DNA from: CAZOOR01 sp964581505
Lineage (GTDB): Bacteria > Bacteroidota > Ignavibacteria > Kapaibacteriales > UBA2268
Assembly (NCBI GenBank): GCA_964581505.1
Contig: CAZOOR010000048.1
Location: forward strand, 1 to 22,441
Direction of reading: 5' to 3'
Length of the DNA: 22,441 nt
Shown: piece by piece, positions 15,596 through 22,441 of the stretch
How the letters are laid out: each line of letters opens with the position of its first letter
Position numbering within the stretch: the stretch's first letter is position 1
Translations under genes and position numbers: made by a program
Notes under the pieces: generated by a model
Told to the model about the DNA's origin: nothing
The model's input: the letters and a program-made list of their open reading frames with translations, nothing else
Databases searched by the model: none

Positions 15596-15607
15596 TTTTA
15601 TAATAAA

Positions 15608-18600
15608 TTACATTCTGTTTTTTATAGGTGCATGAATCTTTACTTTATGTGTATGTATCCATTTCATACCTTCGGCGGCGGCTTTGGCGGCGGCTATATT
15701 TGTAATGCAGAGTACTTTCTTCTGTAAAGCCGCAGAACGAATTAACTTATCATGCTGATATGCTTTTCTGCCCATAGGTGTATTTATTATCATTTTTATC
15801 TCGCCGCTATTTATCATTTCGAGTACGTTAGGCGTACCTGTATCTAACTTCTGGATTAGATTTGCTTTAATACCCTCCACGTGCATACGGCTAAACGTTC
15901 CGAGTGTTGCCCATATTTCATAGCCCATCTCAACAAGTTTTTTTGCAATAGGTAAAACGCTTTGCTTGTCATAATCATTTACACTAATGAATATTTTTCC
16001 GTTATTCGGCAAAGTATTGCCTGCGGCAATTTGCGACTTAACATAAGCCTCTCCGAAAAATTCGCTCATACCCATTACTTCACCTGTGGAACGCATTTCG
16101 GGACCAAGAACCGTATCTACTCCGGGAAATTTACCAAAAGAAAATACAGGTGCTTTTACTGCATAATGTCCGAAGAAACCTGGGCTTGGTATTTCCATAT
16201 CTTCAAGAGATTCACCAAGCATCACTCGTACCGCAAGTTTTGTTAGTGGTATTCCTGAGGCTTTTGATACATAAGGTACTGTTCGGCTTGCACGTGGATT
16301 TACTTCAATTATATATACTTCATCATTCCAAATAGCTAATTGAATATTAATAAAACCAACAATATGCAGGGCTTCGGTAATTTGATAAGTTATTTCTCTT
16401 ATTCTATCTCTTATTCCCGCAAGAATACTGTATGGCGGCAAAACAGAGCAACTATCGCCCGAATGAACACCAGCTTCTTCAATGTGTTCCATAATGCCTG
16501 CAATGACAGTTTTATTACCATCAGAGACGGCGTCCACATCAATTTCAATTGCATTTTCGAGAAACTTATCTATAAGAACAGGTTGGTCGCGATTTACTTT
16601 CGTTGCCTCTCCAATAAATTCCTGTAAATCTTCTTCGTTGTAAACAATAGACATTCCGCGTCCACCTAATACGTATGATGGACGAACGATTACAGGGAAA
16701 CCTATATTCCGTGCTATTACAAGTGATTCCTCAAATGTAAAAGCAGTCAATCCGGGCGGAAATGAAATATCTAATTCTTCGAGCAATGAAATGAATTTTT
16801 GTCTATTTTCGGCAATATCAATATTTTCTTGCGATGTGCCAAAAATATTAACGCCGGAACCAAGTAATTGTTCGGATAGTTTAAGTGGGGTCTGACCTCC
16901 CAATTGCAATATTATCCCTTCCGGTTGTTCCAGTTCGATTATATTCATTACATCTTCGTAATTGACAGGTTCAAAATATAATTTATCAGATGTGTCATAG
17001 TCTGTACTCACTGTCTCGGGATTGCAGTTAATCATTATTATTTCATATTGCATATCTTTAAGTAATAGTGAAGCCTGTGATGCACAATAATCAAACTCCA
17101 AACCCTGTCCTATACGAAAAGGTCCGCCACCAAGAATAATTATTTTCTTTCTGTCTGTCGGTATTGATTCATTTTCTCGCAAATATGTAGAATAGTAATA
17201 TGGTGTATGTGCTTCGAATTCAGCGGCGCAAGTATCCACTTTTTTATATGTTGGTAATATTCCAAGTAATTTGCGTTTTTCTCTTACTGCTTCCTTGGTA
17301 CTTGCTGTCAATCCTGCAATTTGTACATCAGAGAAGCCGTTCAATTTGGCATCTCGCAGAGTCCTTTCGTCAAGAGAGTCTAATACGCTTGCAGACAAAT
17401 GTTGCTCCATCTCTGCAATCTGCAAAATATTATCAAGAAACCATTTATCTATATTCGTTAATTCATGAATTTCTTCAACTGATTTGCCGCGTAGGAATGC
17501 TTCCTTGATGACAAATGGCATTAGTGGAGTTGGGTTTTTCAGTTTTGCATAAAGTTCATCGTAGCTTAATTTATTATGCAGTTGATTTTCAAGTCCATTA
17601 ACTCCTATTTCCAAGGAACGATATGCCTTCTGTATTGCTTCACGGAAATTAGTTCCGATAGCCATTACCTCGCCAACCGATTTCATTTGCGTAGTCAGAT
17701 TGGGCGATACTTTGAATTTTTCAAAATCCCAGCGTGGTATTTTTACTACGATATAGTCCATTACAGGCTCGAAAGATGCAGGCGTTGTACGCGTTATATC
17801 ATTTGTTATTTCATCAAGAGTAAGTCCAATAGCAAGTTGTGCCGCTATTTTTGCAATTGGAAAACCGGTTGCCTTTGAAACCAAAGCGGAACTACGCGAA
17901 ACACGTGGATTCATTTCGATGATACGAATTTCACCGTTTTCAGGATTTACTGCAAATTGAATATTAGAGCCACCGGTCGCCACACCAACTTTTCGTATTA
18001 CGGCTATTGAATAGTCCCGTAAAAGCTGATATTCCTTGTCCGTTAATGTCTGTGCCGGAGCAACAGTAATACTATCACCTGTATGTACGCCCATTGGGTC
18101 GAAGTTCTCAATTGAAGCAACAATGACTACATTGTCATTAATATCACGCATTACTTCAAATTCGTATTCTTTCCATCCGATAAGGGATTCTTCTATTAGA
18201 ATTTCATTAATAGGGGATAGTTCCAACCCGTTTTTGATAATTAATCTAAGTTCTTCCCAAGTTCTTGCAACTCCACCACCTGTGCCGCCAAGCGTCAATG
18301 AAGGACGAATAATAACAGGTAAACCATTCTTTTCGGCAAATGCTATAGCTTCTTCTTTATTTCTGACAGTTTTACCTTCAGGCGATTTTAAATTAATTTC
18401 GTTCATAGCTTGACGAAATAATTCTCGCTTTTCGGCACGTTCAATTGATTTTCTATTTACTCCAAGCAATTCTATTCCGTATTTATCAATAATACCTTTG
18501 TCATATAGTTCCAAAGCGGCATTCAATGCCGTTTGTCCGCCGACAGTAGGAAGAATTGCTTCTATTTTATCACGCTGAATAATTTGTTCAATAATATCGC

Positions 18601-18811
18601 TTGTAATTGGTTCGATATATACTTTGTCCGAAAGTTCGGGGTCGGTCATTATTGTTGCAGGATTACTGTTAAGTACTACTACATAATATCCCAATGCACG
18701 TAAAGCCTTGACTGCTTGCGAGCCGGAATAATCAAACTCACCTGCTTGACCAATTACTATTGGTCCGGCTCCGATAACGAGAATCCTGTTTATATCTGTT
18801 CTTCTTGGCAT
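15608..18811 (-). CDS. carB: Carbamoyl-phosphate synthase large subunit
   Basis: 1067 residues, full length for the family. The ATP-dependent subunit makes carbamoyl phosphate from bicarbonate, ammonia delivered by CarA and two ATP, feeding pyrimidine and arginine synthesis in the cytoplasm. Two homologous ATP-grasp halves are seen: the first opens RILVIGAGPIVIGQAGEFDYSG and the second KIIILGGGPFRIGQGLEFDYC (about residues 560-580). Each has its glycine-rich loop (RPSLTLGGTGGG and RPSYVLGGRGMSIV) and metal site (EMNPRVSRSSALVSKATG and EVNPRASRTVPYVSKASG). The last ~135 residues are the MGS-like allosteric domain (GKIFISVNDYDK ... ATLGTF ... MIINTPMGR). Its ATG overlaps the carA stop by one base (TAATG), so the subunits are translationally coupled. 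Confidence 0.98.
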   Translation of the reverse strand: MPRRTDINRILVIGAGPIVIGQAGEFDYSGSQAVKALRALGYYVVVLNSNPATIMTDPELSDKVYIEPITSDIIEQIIQRDKIEAILPTVGGQTALNAALELYDKGIIDKYGIELLGVNRKSIERAEKRELFRQAMNEINLKSPEGKTVRNKEEAIAFAEKNGLPVIIRPSLTLGGTGGGVARTWEELRLIIKNGLELSPINEILIEESLIGWKEYEFEVMRDINDNVVIVASIENFDPMGVHTGDSITVAPAQTLTDKEYQLLRDYSIAVIRKVGVATGGSNIQFAVNPENGEIRIIEMNPRVSRSSALVSKATGFPIAKIAAQLAIGLTLDEITNDITRTTPASFEPVMDYIVVKIPRWDFEKFKVSPNLTTQMKSVGEVMAIGTNFREAIQKAYRSLEIGVNGLENQLHNKLSYDELYAKLKNPTPLMPFVIKEAFLRGKSVEEIHELTNIDKWFLDNILQIAEMEQHLSASVLDSLDERTLRDAKLNGFSDVQIAGLTASTKEAVREKRKLLGILPTYKKVDTCAAEFEAHTPYYYSTYLRENESIPTDRKKIIILGGGPFRIGQGLEFDYCASQASLLLKDMQYEIIMINCNPETVSTDYDTSDKLYFEPVNYEDVMNIIELEQPEGIILQLGGQTPLKLSEQLLGSGVNIFGTSQENIDIAENRQKFISLLEELDISFPPGLTAFTFEESLVIARNIGFPVIVRPSYVLGGRGMSIVYNEEDLQEFIGEATKVNRDQPVLIDKFLENAIEIDVDAVSDGNKTVIAGIMEHIEEAGVHSGDSCSVLPPYSILAGIRDRIREITYQITEALHIVGFINIQLAIWNDEVYIIEVNPRASRTVPYVSKASGIPLTKLAVRVMLGESLEDMEIPSPGFFGHYAVKAPVFSFGKFPGVDTVLGPEMRSTGEVMGMSEFFGEAYVKSQIAAGNTLPNNGKIFISVNDYDKQSVLPIAKKLVEMGYEIWATLGTFSRMHVEGIKANLIQKLDTGTPNVLEMINSGEIKMIINTPMGRKAYQHDKLIRSAALQKKVLCITNIAAAKAAAEGMKWIHTHKVKIHAPIKNRM

Positions 18812-19917
18812 TAGTTAGACTCCGTAACTGTTTTGTAAAAATCCGAAAAAACCAAATGATTGACATCATGTGGTCCGGGCGAAGCCTCAGGGTGGAATTG
18901 CACAACATTAATAGCAAGTGATTTATGTTTGATGCCACTTACTGTTCCATCATATAGATGTTTCCATGTAAGTTCCCAATCGCCGCTTTGTTCAATACTT
19001 TCCTTAGATATTGCGTAATTGTGATTTTGAGATGAAATATACACTTTACCATTATCTGTATATTGAACCGGGTGATTTGCGCCGTGATGCCCGAACGGTA
19101 GTTTAACTATATCTAACCCAAGTGAGCGACCAACCAATTGCAGACCAAAACAAATGCCGATAACAGGCTTTTTATTATCGGCAAATTCTCTAATAAATTT
19201 ATCTACCTTTTCGACAATACGGGGGTCGCCAGGTCCATTTGATATGAACACTCCGTCAAAATCAATTGTTGCGATGTTTTGAACAAAATTATCATCGAAA
19301 GGCACTAAGTATATTTTATTGAAATATCTTTGTAAGTCAGATAATATATTTTCCTTAATTCCAAAGTCAATAGCCAATAGTTTTGTGCTATTATCCGATG
19401 TACCCTCAATAATCCTTATAGTATTTCCGACTACTTTTTTGTATAGATTAATATCGGAAATAGAATCGGCTAGTTCAATCTGTCCTTGCAACTCTCCGGG
19501 TTCGAGGATTTCTGTAGATATTGCGCCCTGCATTGCGCCCTGTGTGCGTATTTGTTTTGTAAGCGAACGTGTATCAATACGCTCAATGCCGGTCTTTTTA
19601 TTATCTTGTAGAAATTCGGCAAGACTTAGCCGAGAGCGATGATTGCTGTAAATTCGGGAATTTTCACGTATTATTATTGCTTCTGCATGAATTGCCTCGG
19701 ATTGCCCGTCTTCTTTTGTAATTCCATAATTTCCTATTAGCGGATAGGTAAAAACTATTATTTGTCCTTTATAGGACGGGTCTGTCAAGACCTCTTCGTA
19801 ACCACTCATTGCAGTAACAAAAACAAATTCGCCATAAATCGTCCCCTCGCCGGAAAATGTAAACCCGCGCTCGTAGTAACCGTTCGCAAGCATTATCAGG
19901 GCTTCTTTGGAGTGCAT
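18811..19917 (-). CDS. carA: Carbamoyl-phosphate synthase small subunit
   Basis: 368 residues from the ATG at 19917, which has AGGGGG a few bases upstream; a TTG ten codons earlier is in frame but adds residues not seen in the family. CarA hydrolyses glutamine and passes ammonia to CarB. The N-terminal CarA domain (ALIMLANGYYERGFTFSG, TAMSGYEEVLTDPSY, IDTRSLTKQIR) is followed by a class I glutamine amidotransferase domain with Cys256 in GICFGLQL and the His342/Glu344 pair in QFHPEASPGP. The usual nucleophile elbow is GICLGHQ; here the His after Gly is Leu, a mild oddity that leaves the catalytic triad intact. A hairpin with a T-run lies in the leader (19946-19967). Confidence 0.97.
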   Translation of the reverse strand: MHSKEALIMLANGYYERGFTFSGEGTIYGEFVFVTAMSGYEEVLTDPSYKGQIIVFTYPLIGNYGITKEDGQSEAIHAEAIIIRENSRIYSNHRSRLSLAEFLQDNKKTGIERIDTRSLTKQIRTQGAMQGAISTEILEPGELQGQIELADSISDINLYKKVVGNTIRIIEGTSDNSTKLLAIDFGIKENILSDLQRYFNKIYLVPFDDNFVQNIATIDFDGVFISNGPGDPRIVEKVDKFIREFADNKKPVIGICFGLQLVGRSLGLDIVKLPFGHHGANHPVQYTDNGKVYISSQNHNYAISKESIEQSGDWELTWKHLYDGTVSGIKHKSLAINVVQFHPEASPGPHDVNHLVFSDFYKTVTESN

Positions 19918-19945
19918 ACTTCCCCCTTTGTTTACGTAGAGTTTC

Positions 19946-19967
19946 AAAAATTCCCGCTCTTGGCGGG
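19946..19967 (-). promoter_or_regulatory. Terminator-like hairpin in carAB leader (possible attenuator)
   Basis: On the minus strand a 5-bp all-GC stem CCCGC/GCGGG with loop CAAGA is followed by AATTTTT, 29 nt before the carA ATG. The position suggests attenuation of pyrimidine or arginine genes. The stem is short and I see no convincing antiterminator or leader peptide, so this is a candidate only. The rest of the 181-bp carA-upstream region shows only a weak 6-bp stem at 20072-20092. Confidence 0.35.
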
Positions 19968-20098
19968 TATAAGTATTAATACCGACTTTTGCAGAATAGT
20001 ATCTGTCAAACTTACAAATTTTTATTATTAGTTTTAAATAATAATATCAGATGTGGATAAATTTTTTGTGCGTAGCTGGCTCAATAAGCTACTTAAAA

Positions 20099-20491
20099 TC
20101 AATCAAAAATTTTTGTTATAGATTGACTTTCTACTTCTTTTATATAATTAGATATTAAGTGTTTTAACTCAAAATCACTTATACTTACTTTTGATTTCGG
20201 TCCTCTTTTGGGGTATATATCAAGAAAAACAATACCATTAGCTTTTACTAAGTAAATAACTCTATAACCATTTTTTTTCGACAATTTTTGTATCGAATTT
20301 TTTACTCTTGATTTTTTTAATAGGAATTTATCGTGAAAAAGAATAATTTTTGGTAGTTGTTTAATTTGTTCAAAATCCAATGGGAAAAATGAATTCCGCA
20401 AATCTTTTAAACAGGAACTATAAACTCCTTTATACTTTTTTGAAAGAAATTCATTAATTCTATCTTGGAAATATTTAGTTTGATAAAACAT
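20099..20491 (-). CDS. Putative RelE/HigB-like toxin
   Basis: 130 residues. The C-terminal half (~60-120) fits the RelE/ParE/HigB fold: basic helix-strand region KKSRVKNSIQKLSKKNGYRVIYLV, then ANGIVFLDIYPKRGPKSK, closely matching the family pattern RxxxxxxxGGYRVIYxx...xxxLLxxYxKxx, and a final helix. The N-terminal ~55 residues (FYQTKYFQDRINEFLSKKYKG) are an extension not usual in short RelE proteins. Such toxins cut mRNA at the ribosome or, in ParE, poison gyrase; which applies here is unknown. Its ATG follows the stop of the upstream partner gene with no gap (TAAATG), the tight partner-then-toxin order of type II toxin-antitoxin pairs. Remote-homology evidence only. Confidence 0.6.
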   Translation of the reverse strand: MFYQTKYFQDRINEFLSKKYKGVYSSCLKDLRNSFFPLDFEQIKQLPKIILFHDKFLLKKSRVKNSIQKLSKKNGYRVIYLVKANGIVFLDIYPKRGPKSKVSISDFELKHLISNYIKEVESQSITKIFD

Positions 20492-20926
20492 TTATTTGAT
20501 TGCGGCAAGCTTTATTAATTCCTTCATCTCTTCCTCGTCCGCCAAGCGTAATGCCTGTTTTAAATCTGATAAATGCTCTTTCAAATCTTCTTTTTCGTTT
20601 GTAATTCTTTCACGTATTGAGATAAATGCGTCATTTATCTCATATTGCCTTATTTCTTTAATAATAGTATTAATAATTGTAAAAACATCTTCCAATTTAT
20701 TTACTATTGATATATCTTTTTCAAGTACAATTCTGTTGTGTTCTTTGTTAAGCAATTTATTTATTTTCTTAATTGCACCGGCAATCTCTTCATAACGTGA
20801 TGTTGTTTCATTTACGTAATCCAAATACACGTTAATTATTTCTTCATAAGACAATCCTTCAAATTTTTGACCAATCATCTTAAAGTTTTTCTCTATGACA
20901 ATTTTTTCGTCTTCGATTAAGCACAT
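20492..20926 (-). CDS. Unrecognised helical protein, possible antitoxin partner
   Basis: 144 residues from the ATG at 20926. I choose this start because AGGAGGTGA (20931-20939) lies at ideal distance and the predicted promoter (20953-20984) would cut through any longer reading from 21004. I do not recognise the family. It is highly charged and almost all helix (long heptad-like stretches such as AGAIKKINKLLNKEHNRIVL and KEDLKEHLSDLKQALRLADE), so coiled-coil or helical-bundle structure is likely. No helix-turn-helix or ribbon-helix-helix DNA-binding motif is evident. Gene order and the zero-gap junction with the RelE-like gene suggest an antitoxin or accessory partner. If so, it would be an unusual antitoxin class for a HigB/RelE-like toxin. 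Confidence 0.6.
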   Translation of the reverse strand: MCLIEDEKIVIEKNFKMIGQKFEGLSYEEIINVYLDYVNETTSRYEEIAGAIKKINKLLNKEHNRIVLEKDISIVNKLEDVFTIINTIIKEIRQYEINDAFISIRERITNEKEDLKEHLSDLKQALRLADEEEMKELIKLAAIK

Positions 20927-20930
20927 AATT

Positions 20931-20939
20931 TCACCTCCT
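20931..20939 (-). promoter_or_regulatory. Strong ribosome binding site of the partner gene
   Basis: AGGAGGTGA, an essentially complete anti-Shine-Dalgarno match, with the GGAGG core 7 nt before the ATG at 20926. It decides the start codon. Confidence 0.85.
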
Positions 20940-20952
20940 ATTCTACTTTCAA

Positions 20953-20984
20953 AAAAGTTATATAAATACTTTACACGATACAAA
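20953..20984 (-). promoter_or_regulatory. Candidate promoter of the toxin/partner pair
   Basis: On the minus strand TTTG (20981-20984), 20 nt, then TAACTTTT (20953-20960), similar to the -33/-7 boxes elsewhere in the window (7 of 8 in the -7 box). Transcription would start about 20 nt before the start codon. It separates the pair from hsdS. Confidence 0.45.
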
Positions 20985-21036
20985 TATACACATATTTTAG
21001 TCATTTGGCTAACTATCTGTATTAAGAATAAGCTAA

Positions 21037-22398
21037 TTACCCAAATATTTCATTTTCAAATTCTTTTATCGCCAATTCTCTGTTTTCTTTGGCTTGGTTT
21101 TGCAAATCTTTGATTTGTTGTTTTAAATCTGAAATGTGATTGACAATTTCTCGTTGGATTTTTAACGGAGGAAGGGGGGAAACGATTTTCTTTAAATTTT
21201 GAACTCCAAGTTCTGTTTGATTAGTTGATTGAGCAGATTTTATTGAAGCTACTTGTAATTGACCGTATTTGCTATTAAATAAGAAAACATAAAAAAGCGG
21301 ATTGATTTTTTCTTTGTTTAATCGCAATAATAGAATATGGCTATCATATAAAAGTCCTTCATCTTTTTTAGTTATTAAACTAGATCTTCCTATTGTTCCT
21401 TCACCCGTTGAATTTATTAAAATATCTCCATCTTTTGTAAAAAAAATATTATCTATTGAATAATACCAATTATCATTAACCGTTTTAGAATACTGTAAAT
21501 CTATTTTATTCCATCTGTTGCATTTTTGATTTAGAATATTACTTTGACCATTTTTATCATACTTGGGACTTTTTCCTCTAAAAACACTTTGATATAAACT
21601 ATTGTCTTTTTCCAATGAAACAGTATCGTATTTACTTGATATAAATTTTATTTTAGAACTTAAAATATTCCACTCATATAAATCCCTAAACCTCACAAAC
21701 TGTAAGCCTTTTTTTGTCTTTTTCTCTTCTAACTTTTCTATACCCAAAACCTCAAACAAATAATTTTCAATTTCTGTTTCTAATTGTTTTGCCTCTTCCT
21801 CTTGCTTATTCGCTAATTTTATTTTTTTATTGTAGTTAGTTACAATTCGGTTTTGCTCTTCAAGAGATGGTAGAGGAATTTTTTGTGCTAAAAATAAATC
21901 TTCCTGTAAATAGTGCCTATTTGTAGTCCCATTACTTGCATTTTCAGAAAATTTGATAAATTCTGGTGTAGTAGCTATTAAAGATAAGAAATGAGGATTG
22001 ATAATATTGTAATCAACATCAAATGTCCAAAAATTACCTGTAATTATTCCATTATCAACCTCTTTTGGAACAACTCCAAACGCACCATTTCTGGCATCAA
22101 TCTTTGAAAGTAAAAATTGTCCTTCATTAATAATAAATTGTTTTTTAGTACCTATATAAACACCTTTTACAGTATCTCGTAGAAATATACCTCCATTTTT
22201 TATTTTAATTGTTACTCTTTTATAATCTATATTATCCTGAATAAGAATAGGTGTTTTATTTCTACTTAAAAAATCACCAATTTTAACAAGATTAAATTTC
22301 TGATTATAACTGAATGATGTATCAAATAAATATTGTACACTCCAATTTGTTAAGTCGGAAAAGCTAACTTTTTTTAATATCTCCAAACTATTTCCCAT
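21037..22398 (-). CDS. hsdS: Type I restriction-modification specificity subunit
   Basis: 453 residues. HsdS gives the HsdM2S methylase and the HsdR2M2S nuclease complex their DNA target. Two target recognition domains are visible (~25-172 and ~235-405), each followed by a conserved helix starting with the family signature: IPLPSLEEQNRIV at ~174 and PLPPLKIQREIV at ~408. Both continue into long helical spacers (KLANKQEEEAKQLETEIENY and QQIKDLQNQAKENRELAIKE) whose length sets the gap in the bipartite target. Its ATG lies inside the last codons of hsdM (11-nt overlap in another frame). The toxin/partner pair follows downstream on the same strand. No hsdR is in the window. Both halves look intact, with no sign of an inversion site or a truncated extra hsdS here. 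Confidence 0.93.
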   Translation of the reverse strand: MGNSLEILKKVSFSDLTNWSVQYLFDTSFSYNQKFNLVKIGDFLSRNKTPILIQDNIDYKRVTIKIKNGGIFLRDTVKGVYIGTKKQFIINEGQFLLSKIDARNGAFGVVPKEVDNGIITGNFWTFDVDYNIINPHFLSLIATTPEFIKFSENASNGTTNRHYLQEDLFLAQKIPLPSLEEQNRIVTNYNKKIKLANKQEEEAKQLETEIENYLFEVLGIEKLEEKKTKKGLQFVRFRDLYEWNILSSKIKFISSKYDTVSLEKDNSLYQSVFRGKSPKYDKNGQSNILNQKCNRWNKIDLQYSKTVNDNWYYSIDNIFFTKDGDILINSTGEGTIGRSSLITKKDEGLLYDSHILLLRLNKEKINPLFYVFLFNSKYGQLQVASIKSAQSTNQTELGVQNLKKIVSPLPPLKIQREIVNHISDLKQQIKDLQNQAKENRELAIKEFENEIFG

Positions 22399-22441
22399 CT
22401 TGTTCCAGTTTTTTATCCAGCATTTCGTATAATTCGTGTAC
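22388..22441 (-). CDS. hsdM: C-terminal end of type I methyltransferase subunit (partial)
   Basis: An open frame enters from the right edge and encodes VHELYEMLDKKLEQDGK before a TAG stop that overlaps the hsdS start by 11 nt. The identification rests on position, since hsdM commonly precedes and overlaps hsdS, and on a helical charged tail that would suit HsdM. Seventeen residues are too few to prove homology. Confidence 0.6.
   Translation of the reverse strand, partial: VHELYEMLDKKLEQDGK

Noticed and set aside
19917..20070. A -33/-7 promoter for carAB
   Set aside because: TTTG boxes occur around 20005-20020 but no TAnnTTTG-like box follows at 19-20 nt; I could not place a promoter with any confidence.
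20072..20092. Hairpin GTAGCT/AGCTAC after the toxin gene
   Set aside because: Only 6 bp with a 9-nt loop, followed on the minus strand by A-rich rather than T-rich sequence, so it is not a convincing terminator.
21004..21037. Longer start of the helical partner gene at 21004
   Set aside because: The extra 26 residues would be encoded across the candidate promoter and upstream of an ideal ribosome binding site at 20931-20939.
1..22441. CRISPR arrays, tRNA or rRNA genes
   Set aside because: No regularly spaced repeats and no tRNA- or rRNA-like segments were seen in the intergenic stretches.

Overview
This is an AT-rich bacterial window, most likely from the Bacteroidota/FCB group. Two secreted proteins end in type IX secretion (T9SS) type A sorting domains. 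Four upstream regions carry TTTG / N19-20 / TAnnTTT-like boxes, the pattern of Bacteroidota sigma-ABfr promoters. Several genes also have strong Shine-Dalgarno sequences (for example AGGAGGTGA), which are scarce in Bacteroidia, so a deep-branching FCB lineage (Kapabacteria- or Ignavibacteria-like) is my guess from general knowledge. A run of exactly 100 N at 12459-12558 shows that this is a draft scaffold, probably a metagenome bin.

Layout. 1-3313 (minus): a truncated secreted protein, a cysteine-rich T9SS cargo protein, and upstream of it a 489-bp intergenic region holding a promoter, a 13-codon leader ORF and three stem-loops, two of which exclude each other. 3281-7525 (minus): an apparent four-gene operon of exonuclease III (xthA), two CHASE2 membrane proteins without output domains, and a periplasmic FecR-like/TPR protein, ending at a clear terminator. 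7602-9436 (minus): a type II restriction-modification pair between xthA and pdxH. 9465-12347 (minus): pdxH, a secreted CAP/fibronectin-III T9SS protein and gcvH. After the gap, 12648-15533 (plus): a flavodoxin-like oxidoreductase, a LolA-like periplasmic protein and a 2-oxoacid dehydrogenase E2 subunit. A bidirectional terminator separates these from carB and carA (15608-19917, minus). The right end (20099-22441, minus) is a defence-type cluster: the end of hsdM, hsdS, and a two-gene RelE-like toxin plus unknown helical partner with its own promoter and a near-perfect ribosome binding site.

How the genes work together. CarA and CarB form one enzyme. HsdM and HsdS form the modification core of a type I R-M system whose hsdR is not in view. 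The type II endonuclease and methyltransferase form a second R-M system. The CHASE2-CHASE2-FecR genes overlap by ATGA and probably make an envelope sensing or structural complex of unknown output. The items most worth following are the structured leader at 2901-3120, the toxin/partner pair at 20099-20926, and the CHASE2/FecR operon.
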